Shown here in pieces: positions 28,263 to 37,374 of a DNA stretch of 64,000 nucleotides. How positions within the stretch are numbered: position 1 is the stretch's first letter; each line of letters starts with the position of its first letter. This DNA comes from Pseudomonas sp. Irchel 3H7 (GTDB taxonomy: Bacteria; Pseudomonadota; Gammaproteobacteria; Pseudomonadales; Pseudomonadaceae). The stretch lies in NCBI RefSeq assembly GCF_900187605.1, contig NZ_FYEA01000006.1, positions 124,001-188,000 of the forward strand, in the 5' to 3' direction. Below the pieces are notes generated by a model. That model saw only the letters and a list, made by a program, of their open reading frames with translations. It did no database searches and was not told the DNA's origin. Made by a program: the position numbers and the translations under genes.

Positions 28263-29418
28263 CCCTTTACCCGTCGGTTCAGTTCCCACCGCCCACCGTT
28301 CCTTCGGTCTCGATGTCTGTCGAACCCTCGCCTGTCTGCTTGTTGTGTTTGGGCATATGCTGGCGCATTCGAAACCTCATCCCGTCCTGGCTGGCTTTGC
28401 GTTTCTTGCAACGTTCGGCGTAGATCTGTTCTTTTGCCTGAGTGGTTTCCTGATTGGCAGGATTCTGCTTAAAGAGGCGACGCATTGGCGGGAGGAGAAA
28501 ATCGGCGGACTGACCGGGTTCTGGTATCGCCGATGGATGAGAACATTACCGCTTTATTTCTTTTTCTTTTTCGTTTCGCTGAAATTTGACTGGGCCGGTG
28601 CGACCACCTTTGTCGAGCAATTCCATTACTTGATATTCGCCCAGAACTTTGCCTGGAACATGACAGACTTCTATCGCCTGTCGTGGAGTCTGGCGGTTGA
28701 AGAATGGTTTTATTACACCTTTCCGCTGGTCATGATGTTGATGATTGGCCTGGGTGCCGGTGTCAGACGCGCGGCAATGATCGTCATCGTGATCTTCATG
28801 GTCGTACCTTTCCTCGCGCGTATCGGATTGCCTATTCAGCCGGTGCGCTACGATGATGCTCGGTATGTTGTCCTCTATCGGCTGGACGCTATCGGTTTTG
28901 GTGTTTTGATTGCCTACATCTACACGTGGCACAAACAGATTTTCGATCGCCTTGCCAGGTTTTGGTATGTTCCTTTTGCATTCGCTGTGGCACTGATCGT
29001 ACTGACTCGCCAAGGGTTGCCGTGGACTGCGGGCAGCAAGCTTGAACAGTCTTTGTTCTTCACATGTTCGGCGATATTTTTCGCAGCATTGATCCCGGCA
29101 TTTTTCAGTTTGGGCGCATCACGTTCGAAGGTGCTTAACCGATTTGTGAGATACACAAGCCTGATTTCCTATTCGATCTATCTCGGCCATATTTTCGCTT
29201 TTATATTAGTGATCAATGTGCTGAACCGTTATGGGTTGCAGACCATTGTCTATGACAATCCATGGTTGGCTTATCCCGTTTTCATTGCGTGCGTTTACGC
29301 GCTCGCGCACCTGACGTATACCTGCGTGGAGAAGCCATTTCTACGGCTTCGTGACGTGAATATTTTGTCGATGCTGAAGTTTTTGAAAGGCCTTCAACGT
29401 TTCGGAACAGGGAAGTAA
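28255..29418 (+). CDS. Acyltransferase 3 (OafA/YrhL-type) membrane protein
   Basis: A 387-residue integral membrane protein with about ten hydrophobic helices. RSFGLDVCRTLACLLVVFGH carries the conserved Arg and His of the acyltransferase-3 family; FGVDLFFCLSGFLIGRIL and WSLAVEEWFYYTFP are further family marks. Such enzymes usually O-acetylate surface polysaccharide from the inner membrane. No C-terminal SGNH domain is present, so a separate partner may complete the reaction; the overlapping upstream gene is a candidate. Gene starts inside the upstream gene (8-base overlap). Confidence 0.88.
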   Translation: MNNPLPVGSVPTAHRSFGLDVCRTLACLLVVFGHMLAHSKPHPVLAGFAFLATFGVDLFFCLSGFLIGRILLKEATHWREEKIGGLTGFWYRRWMRTLPLYFFFFFVSLKFDWAGATTFVEQFHYLIFAQNFAWNMTDFYRLSWSLAVEEWFYYTFPLVMMLMIGLGAGVRRAAMIVIVIFMVVPFLARIGLPIQPVRYDDARYVVLYRLDAIGFGVLIAYIYTWHKQIFDRLARFWYVPFAFAVALIVLTRQGLPWTAGSKLEQSLFFTCSAIFFAALIPAFFSLGASRSKVLNRFVRYTSLISYSIYLGHIFAFILVINVLNRYGLQTIVYDNPWLAYPVFIACVYALAHLTYTCVEKPFLRLRDVNILSMLKFLKGLQRFGTGK

Positions 29419-29427
29419 TCAATCGTT

Positions 29428-31641
29428 ATGTCGAACTCCATGCAGCATGATTTTGCCCCTGATTCCGGTTTTGGAAAAATGACGAAAAGATACCAAGCGG
29501 ACATTTCGGAAACTGGCGCTCTCGCGCAGGACTACGTTCTCGTCATCAGCAGTTCCAGTGATGCTTCCACGGATTTTTCCGATCTGTATCGGTCGCTGTG
29601 CGGCCAGACATTCCAGGCCTGGAAGTGGCTGATCTGCTTCGACAAAAGTGAGGAGCAGGTCCTCAATGTGGCTTTTGTAGAAACCCTGGCGGGTGACGAG
29701 CGTGTGCGGATGGTCAGTCGGGCAGAGCTGACTTTTGGCCATGACATTTGGGTGCGACCGGAGTACCTCGTACTGGCAGATGCGGCGACGACGTTCGATC
29801 CGACCTTCATTGAAAAGGGAATCTGGTGTCTTGAATCCAACCCTGAGTTTGCCTTTTGCAACTCGTTCGGTGTGATGACGGCAGACGGGGGAGTGACGAA
29901 CCGGCAGAACTTGATCGAGGGTAAGTATTACCTGGATAACCCTCACGCCAAGGTCAGAGGTATTGTGGCTCGCAAGTCGGCCATTTTGCAGGTCAGTTCG
30001 CACGTAATCATCTCGCCCGACGGTCGGGATCCGACTCCGCTTCTGGTGAGTCTGGCGGACGCCGGCCATTGGGGTTTTACCATTGCAGAGTGTTTGCAGA
30101 CCTGTGGCAACGTGCCAGAGGCGCAGAGGGTTGCGACGACGCCTGCGATACCGCTCAAGCCTGTCCCCGCTCCTCAGCGCCGTTATCCGTCGGCCTATGA
30201 ATCATTGCCCGAAGGTGTTGGTTTCGAAAACCCGTTGAAGCGCAATGCGAATGGCAGACGGGTCATGTTTTTGCTGCCGTGGATGGTCGAAGGCGGAGCC
30301 GATCGAGTCAATATCGACCTGATCCAGGGCCTTGTGGCCGGTGGGGCCGATGTCACCGTATGTGCCACGCTTGATGCGGATCATCGCTGGCAGGACAGGT
30401 TTGCGGAGCTGACTGCGGATATTTTCGTCCTGCCGAATTTTCTGTCGTTATCGGATTTTCCGCGCTTCCTGTTGTATCTCATTGCCTCCAGGCAGATGGA
30501 TACCGTGCTGATTGCCGGAAGCACCCTGGGTTATCAACTTCTTCCCTATTTGCGCACGATTGCATCGAAGACGACATTCCTGGACTTGTGTCATACAGAA
30601 GAAATGCATTGGCTCAACGGCGGGCATCCACGATTCGGAGTCGGCTATCAAGACGCCCTGGACATGAATGTGGTGAGTACACGTCATTTGTCCGAATGGA
30701 TGGCCCAGCGCAATGCCGATGCTGGAAAAATCCGGGTCATGTACACGGGAATCAAGTCGCACCCGGTTTCGCTCTCGCAAGCTCAGCGCGCTGAGACTCA
30801 GCGCAGTTTCGGCCTCGACGAACACGCGTTGACTATCATTTTTGCCGGGCGCATGTGCAATCAGAAGCGCCCGCTGAAATTGGCGGAAATTCTCCACGCC
30901 CTGAAGCAGGCCGGTGTCCGTTTCAATGCATTAATTATCGGCGAGGGCGAGTTGCGTTCGGAATTCGAGGGGTTGATAAGGCAGTACGATCTGGACGCAG
31001 AGGTTCACGTTGTAGGCGCAAAACCGCATGCCGAGTGGCTATCGTTGCTGGCGATTTCCGATGTGTTGCTGATGCCTTCGGAATATGAGGGAATTTCGGT
31101 AGCGCTGTTGGAGTCAATGGCGGCAGGGGTCGTGCCGGTGGTCGCAGATGTTGGCGGGCAGGATGAATTGGTGGGTGACGAAACCGGTTATCTGATTCCC
31201 CATGGTGCAGATGAAGTCAGCCAGTATGTCGAGGTATTGCGACGGCTCTCGTTGGATGCCTCGATGCGTGAGCGCAAGGCACAAGCTTGTCGGCAGTTGA
31301 TCGAGGCTCACTACACTGCAGCCGCCACCCAACGTCAGTGGTTACAAATACTGGATGAGGCGCAAGTCAATCGAGCGCACGCGCCACAACCGTTTTTGCC
31401 GGCGGGGCTGGCGAGAGAGTTGGCAACGACGGCCTTGGAAAATCGTCGCGTGACCTCGTATCTGGATTACCTTTATTCCACTCATTGCCTGACAAATGAC
31501 GCTCAAACCGAGGTGCCAGTCAGTGGCAGCATTTCGCGTTTGTTGATTGCGCGAATCCGCCAATATCGAGTGGCGAAGTACCTGCTCGATAAACCCCTGA
31601 TACAAAATATACTGCGGAAGTTGAAAGTGTTGGTTTCTTGA
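29428..31641 (+). CDS. Two-domain glycosyltransferase (GT2-like N-terminus, GT4 C-terminus)
   Basis: A 737-residue protein. Residues about 35-250 look like a GT2-type domain (YVLVISSSSDASTDFSDLYR, then WVRPEYLVLADAAT) but the DxD metal motif is not obvious, so this half may be inactive or regulatory. Residues about 275-650 form a GT-B, GT4-family domain: RRVMFLLPWMVEGGADRVN, VMYTGI, FAGRMCNQKRPLKLAE and PSEYEGISVALLESMAAG, with the family's E-x7-E pattern. A helical C-terminus follows, ending in a basic, hydrophobic tail. It probably adds one or two residues to the O-chain. The ATG is 9 bases after the acyltransferase stop. Confidence 0.85.
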   Translation: MSNSMQHDFAPDSGFGKMTKRYQADISETGALAQDYVLVISSSSDASTDFSDLYRSLCGQTFQAWKWLICFDKSEEQVLNVAFVETLAGDERVRMVSRAELTFGHDIWVRPEYLVLADAATTFDPTFIEKGIWCLESNPEFAFCNSFGVMTADGGVTNRQNLIEGKYYLDNPHAKVRGIVARKSAILQVSSHVIISPDGRDPTPLLVSLADAGHWGFTIAECLQTCGNVPEAQRVATTPAIPLKPVPAPQRRYPSAYESLPEGVGFENPLKRNANGRRVMFLLPWMVEGGADRVNIDLIQGLVAGGADVTVCATLDADHRWQDRFAELTADIFVLPNFLSLSDFPRFLLYLIASRQMDTVLIAGSTLGYQLLPYLRTIASKTTFLDLCHTEEMHWLNGGHPRFGVGYQDALDMNVVSTRHLSEWMAQRNADAGKIRVMYTGIKSHPVSLSQAQRAETQRSFGLDEHALTIIFAGRMCNQKRPLKLAEILHALKQAGVRFNALIIGEGELRSEFEGLIRQYDLDAEVHVVGAKPHAEWLSLLAISDVLLMPSEYEGISVALLESMAAGVVPVVADVGGQDELVGDETGYLIPHGADEVSQYVEVLRRLSLDASMRERKAQACRQLIEAHYTAAATQRQWLQILDEAQVNRAHAPQPFLPAGLARELATTALENRRVTSYLDYLYSTHCLTNDAQTEVPVSGSISRLLIARIRQYRVAKYLLDKPLIQNILRKLKVLVS

Positions 31642-31736
31642 CGCTTTTGCACGCATGTGTTACTTTTTTTGTCATTTTTGTTGGCTGATTAACGTCAATT
31701 TTATTGCCATGACTTCGATGTCAGTCGAGAGTTTTT

Positions 31737-32672
31737 ATGAAAATTACAGTGTTTGGCGGCGGCGGTTTTATTGGATCAACCATTGTTGATCGGTTGTTGC
31801 AGGATGGGCATTCCATTCGCGTTTTTGAACGACCGCGCGTGGTTGAATATCGTAAGTTTTTATCACATGAATGTGTCGAATGGATGACAGGTGACTTGTC
31901 GTCAACCAGCGATATAAACAAGGCAGTAGAGGGTGCAGATGTGGTTTTTCATCTGGTCTCTACAACTTTGCCGAAAAGCTCGAACGAAGACCCGGTTTAT
32001 GATGTGCAAAGCAATGTTGTCGCAAGTTTGCAATTGCTGAACGCGATGGTTGCGCACAATGTTGGAAGAATCGTGTTCATTTCTTCCGGCGGCACGGTTT
32101 ATGGTGCGCCGAAATACCTGCCTATCGATGAAAAACATCCGACAGATCCTGAAGTTTCCTATGGCATTACCAAACTGACCATCGAGAAATATCTTCAGAT
32201 GTACAACCACCTCTATGGCATCAAACCTGTCGTTCTTCGGGTTGCCAATCCGTACGGTGAGCGCCAGCGTGTGGAAACTGCACAAGGGGCGGTGGGTGTA
32301 TTCATTCATAACGTACTCAAAGGCTTGCCAATCGAAGTCTGGGGTGACGGCAGTGTCGAACGCGACTTCCTCCACGTCAGTGATGTCGCAGAAGCCTTTG
32401 CCAAGGCCGTTACCTACTCGGGTAGCGCCAGCGTTTTCAATATCAGTTCGGGTGTCGGCACCAGTCTTAACAGCCTCATGTCGATGATTGAGGACGTCAG
32501 TGGCGAACCCGTCGCCAGAAACTACAAGCCGGGGCGGTCTTTCGACGTGCCTGTCAGCGTGCTGAGTAACGATCTGGCTCGGGATGAGTTGGGGTGGACG
32601 CCTAAAGTCTCCATGAAGGAAGGGATTTTCAGAACCTTCGAATGGGCAAAGCAGCAAGACGCGCAAAAGTGA
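31737..32672 (+). CDS. NAD-dependent epimerase/dehydratase (GalE-like SDR)
   Basis: A 311-residue extended SDR. FGGGGFIGS (6-14) binds the cofactor; FISSGGTVYG and YGITK (Tyr142, Lys146) form the active site; RVANPYGERQ and the WGDGSVERDFLHVSDVAEA block match nucleotide-sugar epimerases. The likely reaction is 4-epimerisation or 4-keto reduction of a nucleotide sugar for the O-chain; the substrate cannot be read from the sequence. The 95 bases before it are AT-rich (31640-31736) and may hold a promoter. The ATG follows GAGAGTTTTT. Confidence 0.85.
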   Translation: MKITVFGGGGFIGSTIVDRLLQDGHSIRVFERPRVVEYRKFLSHECVEWMTGDLSSTSDINKAVEGADVVFHLVSTTLPKSSNEDPVYDVQSNVVASLQLLNAMVAHNVGRIVFISSGGTVYGAPKYLPIDEKHPTDPEVSYGITKLTIEKYLQMYNHLYGIKPVVLRVANPYGERQRVETAQGAVGVFIHNVLKGLPIEVWGDGSVERDFLHVSDVAEAFAKAVTYSGSASVFNISSGVGTSLNSLMSMIEDVSGEPVARNYKPGRSFDVPVSVLSNDLARDELGWTPKVSMKEGIFRTFEWAKQQDAQK

Positions 32673-32726
32673 GGGTTAACCCGTGAGCGGTCATCAGTCG
32701 TTTGCAATTGCTGGTGGCGGTCTGGA

Positions 32727-34073
32727 GTGAAAGTACTGCTCACGGTTCACCAGTTTTTCCCGGAATTTTCTGCTGGTACGGAAGTCCTGACGCTGTCTGT
32801 CGCCAGGACCTTGATCGCTCAGGGGCACGAGGTTCGCGTATTCACCGGGTATCCGGCGACCACGGCGCTCGGCGATGACGAGCGATTCGACCGATACCAT
32901 TACGATGGGATCCCGGTCGATCGCTTCCTCCACGCCTACGAGGCCATGGGGGACCAGACCTCCAAAATCGAAATCGGCTATGACAACCATCTCGCTGCGA
33001 ACTATTTCGAGCACCTGCTGAGTGAGTTTCAGCCTGACGTTGTGCACTTTTTCCATCTCAATCGCCTCGGCACTGGCCTGATCGAAAAGGCCGTGGCGGC
33101 AGGCGTTCCAGCGTTCTATACGCCAACCGACTTCTGGAGCATTTGTCCTACCGGACAGTTACTCAGATGTGGTGGACGTGCCTGTGAGGGACCCAGTCCC
33201 GACGCGGGTAATTGTGTCGTACACTTTTCGGCCAATCTCGCGGGTCCGAAGATCGGAAAACTGATTACGGCGCTTCCGGACAAAGTTGCTGATGCGCTGG
33301 TAAGGGTCGCCCGATCGCCATTCCTGCCCGAGGCTTCGTTGGTTACAGAAGTGCACGCACTTGAAAATCGTCTGGGGCGCAATGTTCGACGACTCAATCT
33401 TCTGAACGGCATATTTGCGCCCAACAATATGATTGAGGCTCTGCTACTGAAGCACGGCGTGCGTTCGGATATCGTCGTCAAATCTGCTTATGGTATTGAT
33501 CTGGATCACGCTGTCTTGCCTCGCGCCAGACGAGGCGAAGAACGCCCCTTGGTTCTGGGTTTCATCGGCACACTTGCGTCACATAAAGGATGTCATGTGC
33601 TGTTGCGGGCCATTCAGCGGTTTTCTGCCCAAGAGTTGCGTTTGAATATATACGGAAAGCATACGGACTTTCCCGAATACGTTGCCGAGTTGAAACAATT
33701 GGCTGACGGTCATGAATCGGTGTCTTTCTGCGGTACTTTTCCCAATGGGGAAATATTCAATGTGCTGGGTGGTCTGGATGCCTTGGTTGTACCTTCAGTC
33801 TGGAACGAGAATACCCCCCTTGTCGTTTACTCTGCTCAGGCAGCGGGTTGTCCGGTCGTCGGCTCCGATGTGCCTGGCATCGCAGAAGCAGTCACCAGCG
33901 ATGTCGATGGTTTGTTATTTGAGCCAGGCAGTGTTGAGGCGTTGAGCCTTGCCTTGAAGCGCTTGCTAGAGGAAAGGGGGCTGTTGGCCGGTCTTGCAGC
34001 GAACTCGCGACCACCCAAATCCATTTCAGCTTATGTTGAAGAATTACTGCAGGAGTGGGGGCGACCCCTGTAG
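32727..34073 (+). CDS. Family 4 glycosyltransferase
   Basis: A 448-residue GT-B enzyme. N-terminal MKVLLTVHQFFPEFSAGTEV contains the acceptor-side Gly-rich loop of GT4; C-terminal GFIGTLASHKGCHVLLRA, VSFCGTFPNGEIF and the SVWNENTPLVVYSAQAAGCP donor site are typical. A middle insertion with several Cys (FWSICPTGQLLRCGGRACEG) is seen in a subset of GT4 proteins and may bind metal. The start is a GTG, at the exact start of the Rossmann strand. It is followed by 170 bases without a gene before cysC. Confidence 0.86.
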   Translation: MKVLLTVHQFFPEFSAGTEVLTLSVARTLIAQGHEVRVFTGYPATTALGDDERFDRYHYDGIPVDRFLHAYEAMGDQTSKIEIGYDNHLAANYFEHLLSEFQPDVVHFFHLNRLGTGLIEKAVAAGVPAFYTPTDFWSICPTGQLLRCGGRACEGPSPDAGNCVVHFSANLAGPKIGKLITALPDKVADALVRVARSPFLPEASLVTEVHALENRLGRNVRRLNLLNGIFAPNNMIEALLLKHGVRSDIVVKSAYGIDLDHAVLPRARRGEERPLVLGFIGTLASHKGCHVLLRAIQRFSAQELRLNIYGKHTDFPEYVAELKQLADGHESVSFCGTFPNGEIFNVLGGLDALVVPSVWNENTPLVVYSAQAAGCPVVGSDVPGIAEAVTSDVDGLLFEPGSVEALSLALKRLLEERGLLAGLAANSRPPKSISAYVEELLQEWGRPL

Positions 34074-34243
34074 GGAAATTCTCTACTTTCCTCGCTTCAG
34101 TGGGTTTTCCTTGGCGTAAACATTCACCGGGTCTATCCTTCTCGCTTGATTTTGGGCCTGGGCTTCATCCGGATTGAGTGAAATAGTCTCCGGGATGGGA
34201 AGCCTGAATTTAATTAAATGTATAGAGCAATGGTGTAGTTACG
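34074..34243. promoter_or_regulatory. Possible internal promoter region before cysC
   Basis: This 170-base gap precedes the cysC-FAD gene pair. It becomes AT-rich near 34209-34226 (AATTTAATTAAATG, then TATAGA), which may be a -10 box; I see no good -35. A separate promoter here would let sulfate activation be expressed independently of the glycosyltransferases. Confidence 0.3.
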
Positions 34244-34837
34244 ATGGCTGAAAATCTTGTGGCTCATCAAATGGTCGTCGACCGGGGCCAGCGCAGTTCG
34301 ATCAAGAAACAACGACCTGCGGTCTTGTGGTTTACGGGTCTGAGCGGCGCAGGCAAATCAACCATTGCAAACGCGTTGGAACAAGCATTACTTGAGCAGG
34401 ATCGTCATACGTATTTGTTGGATGGCGACAACATGCGTCTTGGGTTGTGCCGTGATCTTGGGTTCAGTGACGTTGACCGAACGGAAAACATTCGTCGAAT
34501 CGCTGAAGTCGCCAAACTCTTTGTCGACGCTGGGCTGATCGTAGTGACCGCATTCATCTCTCCGTTCCAGCGTGACCGTGCATTGGCGCGTGATGTGATC
34601 GGGGACGCTTACTTTGTCGAAGTGTTCATCAGCACGCCGCTGCTGGAGTGTGAGAACCGTGATCCAAAAGGCCTCTACAAGAAGGCCCGTTCGGGTGATC
34701 TGAAGAACTTTACCGGCATCGATTCACTGTATGAGCCGCCGGTCAATCCTGATATCTGCATCAATACACTGGAAGATGATGTACCCAGTGCCGTCGCCAG
34801 GATAATGCAATATCTGGTCGGACGGATCGAGCCTTGA
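34244..34837 (+). CDS. cysC: Adenylyl-sulfate (APS) kinase CysC
   Basis: A 197-residue P-loop kinase that makes PAPS from APS and ATP. Walker [10 protein letters not shown] is at 32-40, [12 protein letters not shown] at 58-67, and [12 protein letters not shown] contains the phospho-accepting Ser106; [18 protein letters not shown] and the final YEPP are family marks. In Pseudomonas the housekeeping APS kinase is normally fused to CysN (CysNC), so a free-standing cysC within an O-antigen locus suggests a dedicated PAPS supply for the sulfotransferase here. It overlaps the next gene by 4 bases. No cysD/cysN is in the window, so APS must come from elsewhere. Confidence 0.95.
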   Translation: MAENLVAHQMVVDRGQRSSIKKQRPAVLWFTGLSGAGKSTIANALEQALLEQDRHTYLLDGDNMRLGLCRDLGFSDVDRTENIRRIAEVAKLFVDAGLIVVTAFISPFQRDRALARDVIGDAYFVEVFISTPLLECENRDPKGLYKKARSGDLKNFTGIDSLYEPPVNPDICINTLEDDVPSAVARIMQYLVGRIEP

Positions 34838-36213
34838 AAACCCTGATTATCATTGGTGCCGGTTTCAGTGGTGCGGTAACGGCCATTCAGTTCTTGCGGA
34901 CCTGTGGGGTCGGTACTCATGTAGTGCTGCTCAATCGATCCGGCGACATGGCGCGCGGATTAGCCTATGGCACCAATAGCTCCCGGCATTTGCTGAACGT
35001 CCCGGTCGGGAACATGTCCGCACTGGCTGATGAGCCAGAGCATTTTTTGCGATTCTGTGAAAGCCGTTTTCCTGGCACTACGGCAGCGTCTTTTGTACCG
35101 CGAAAACTTTATGGCGAGTATCTGTCGGGTTTGCTCGCCGACGCTGAGAATAATTGCGGCGCCGGCATCAGCTTCGAGCGTATCACCGCTGAAGCCCACA
35201 GTCTTGAAGCGAGAGGCGACAAGGCGTTGATACAGTTGGCCGATGGCCGCGAACTGACAGCCGATCATGTGATTCTCGCGTTCGGTAATTTTGCCCCCTT
35301 CAATCCTTCCATCACTGTCGGCGCCCAGAGAGAGGGTCGCTATCTGGCTGACCCATGGTCCGGCGCGATTGAGGTGCCAATTGCTGCGGATGCACCGATT
35401 CTGTTGATGGGTGCTGGTCTGACCGCACTGGATGTGGCGCTGACCCTTGATCAGCAAGGTCATCGCGGACCGGTCTACATGCTTTCCCGGCGTGGTGTAC
35501 AGCCGTTGCCGCATCGAGCCTCCAGACATACGAAACCAATCGGCTTCGATGTCGTAGAACGTATGCGTTCCTGCAAGCCTGGCGCGTTGAGCTACTTGCG
35601 CGAAGTGCGTTCGATGGCTGAAGCGGCGGCGGGTGATGATATCGACTGGCGCGATATCGTCGGTGCGCTGCGGCCGATTACCGCTCAGTTATGGGGAGCT
35701 TTGAGCGAGAAGGAGCGAAAGCGTTTTCTGCGCCATTTGCAGGTGTATTGGGATGCTCATCGGCACCGGGTCGCACCGGCGTCCTACGCAGCATTCAGCG
35801 AGCAGATCGAGCAAGGCAGACTTCGCCCGATGGCGGGCAGAATCTGCGACATCGCTCCGATGCACGACGGTCTACGTGTACACGTCGCGATGCGGGGGGC
35901 AGAGTCTGTCAAAGCCATAGACGTTTCCCACATCATTAATTGCACGGGGCCGAACTCGAATTTGGCCAGGGTCGAAGATCGCCTGATCGTGCAGTTGTGT
36001 GAGGCGGGTCTCATACAGCCCGACACGCTTGAGCTCGGGGTCTGCGTGGATGAATCACTGGCAGCCCGCAATAGTCACGGTGTCGGCACGCCTTGGCTGA
36101 GCTATGTCGGGCCGATGCTGAAGGCTCAATTCTGGGAGGCCACGGCTGTTCCGGAGTTGAGAGTCTATGCCCGGGATCTGGCCAAACGGATTACTGCAAA
36201 ATTCAGCGAGTAG
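34834..36213 (+). CDS. FAD/NAD(P)-binding oxidoreductase of unknown substrate
   Basis: A 459-residue protein of the FAD-NAD(P)-binding (NAD_binding_9) group. The dinucleotide motif IIIGAGFSG starts at residue 5, and a second one, [14 protein letters not shown], lies near residue 190, so both FAD and NAD(P) sites are likely. The start must be the TTG at 34834, because the Rossmann strand begins at the next codon and the first ATG comes after it. It overlaps the cysC stop in the four bases TTGA. Proteins of this group are found beside sulfur or siderophore genes, but I know of no assigned reaction. Coupling to cysC suggests a role linked to sulfate or to its acceptor sugar; this is inference. 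Confidence 0.75.
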   Translation: MKTLIIIGAGFSGAVTAIQFLRTCGVGTHVVLLNRSGDMARGLAYGTNSSRHLLNVPVGNMSALADEPEHFLRFCESRFPGTTAASFVPRKLYGEYLSGLLADAENNCGAGISFERITAEAHSLEARGDKALIQLADGRELTADHVILAFGNFAPFNPSITVGAQREGRYLADPWSGAIEVPIAADAPILLMGAGLTALDVALTLDQQGHRGPVYMLSRRGVQPLPHRASRHTKPIGFDVVERMRSCKPGALSYLREVRSMAEAAAGDDIDWRDIVGALRPITAQLWGALSEKERKRFLRHLQVYWDAHRHRVAPASYAAFSEQIEQGRLRPMAGRICDIAPMHDGLRVHVAMRGAESVKAIDVSHIINCTGPNSNLARVEDRLIVQLCEAGLIQPDTLELGVCVDESLAARNSHGVGTPWLSYVGPMLKAQFWEATAVPELRVYARDLAKRITAKFSE

Positions 36214-36402
36214 CACGCAGGGTCATTCGCTTGGCTCAGATCCTCCCATGTATCGGACACTGACCAAAAGCCTATGACCCAATGACGATATTGCTCAATC
36301 AAGTTTGATGTCACGAACGACTTTGCCTGTTTCGGGATTTTGGCTGATGAATAACCGTGGTTTCGTGCCTGGTGCATATTTTATGTCTGCAGGTCGGCTT
36401 CA

Positions 36403-37374
36403 ATGAGTATCAAAGGCCTGCTGGTTACGGGCGCATCCGGATTCGTGGGTTCAGCGTTGCTGCAGCACCTGGCGCGTTCGAAGAGCCATTCATTGATAGC
36501 GGCATTACGGATCGAATGCCCTGATCTTCCCGGTGCTGTCCGTCGCTTCAAGATCACGGAACTGTCCGCGACAACTGATTGGAGTCCGGTGCTAGGCGAC
36601 GTTGATGCCGTAGTCCACGCTGCAGCTCGCGTGCATGTCATGGATGAGACCGCGACTGATCCGCTCACCGAGTTTCGGCGCGTGAATGTCGACGCGACTT
36701 TGAATCTGGCGCGACAGGCTGCGGCGGCAGGGGTCAAACGGTTCATTTTCATCAGTTCAATCAAGGTCAATGGCGAGGGTACCGAGCCAGGTTGCGCCTA
36801 CACCGCAGACGATATTCCGGCCCCCGCGGACCCCTATGGCATTTCAAAGCTTGAGGCTGAACTGGGTCTCAAACAGCTGGTGGCTACCACCGCAATGGAG
36901 TTGGTGATCATTCGCCCGGTGCTGGTGTACGGGCCGGGGGTCAAGGCCAATTTCCTCAGCATGATCCGCTGGCTGCAGCGCGGAGTGCCGTTGCCGTTCG
37001 GAGCGATCGATAATCGGCGCAGCCTGGTCAGCCTGGATAACCTGGTTGATTTGATAGAAACATGTCTCGAGCATCCTTGCGCTGCGCACCAGACTTTTCT
37101 CGTCAGTGATGGCGAGGATGTCTCGACCACCCGGCTTTTGCGTATGATCGCCGCAGCCCTGAACAAACCCGTCTGGCTGCTGCCAATACCTGTGGAATTT
37201 ATGAAAGTGATGGCAGGACTGATGGGTAAAGGGGCAGTGGCGCAAAGGGTATTCGGTTCGCTACAGGTGGATATCGAAAAGAACAAGCGTCTACTGGGAT
37301 GGGGGCCGCCAGTATCTCTGGGGCAGGGCCTGAGCAAAACGGTAAAGCCATTTCTGGAATCGCGAAAATCATGA
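36403..37374 (+). CDS. wbpV: Nucleotide-sugar 4-ketoreductase of the WbpV type
   Basis: A 323-residue extended SDR with TGASGFVGS (9-17) and YGISK (Tyr145, Lys149), and the conserved IIRPVLVYGPGVKANFLSMI. In P. aeruginosa, WbpV reduces the 4-keto product of WbpM to UDP-N-acetylquinosamine (UDP-QuiNAc) or a related sugar, and the wbpV-wbpL-wbpM order ends the O6 locus; the order here is the same. The related WbjF/FnlA-type route to UDP-FucNAc is an alternative outcome. Its stop overlaps the wbpL ATG by 4 bases. The 189-base gap upstream has no gene. Confidence 0.82.
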   Translation: MSIKGLLVTGASGFVGSALLQHLARSKSHSLIAALRIECPDLPGAVRRFKITELSATTDWSPVLGDVDAVVHAAARVHVMDETATDPLTEFRRVNVDATLNLARQAAAAGVKRFIFISSIKVNGEGTEPGCAYTADDIPAPADPYGISKLEAELGLKQLVATTAMELVIIRPVLVYGPGVKANFLSMIRWLQRGVPLPFGAIDNRRSLVSLDNLVDLIETCLEHPCAAHQTFLVSDGEDVSTTRLLRMIAAALNKPVWLLPIPVEFMKVMAGLMGKGAVAQRVFGSLQVDIEKNKRLLGWGPPVSLGQGLSKTVKPFLESRKS

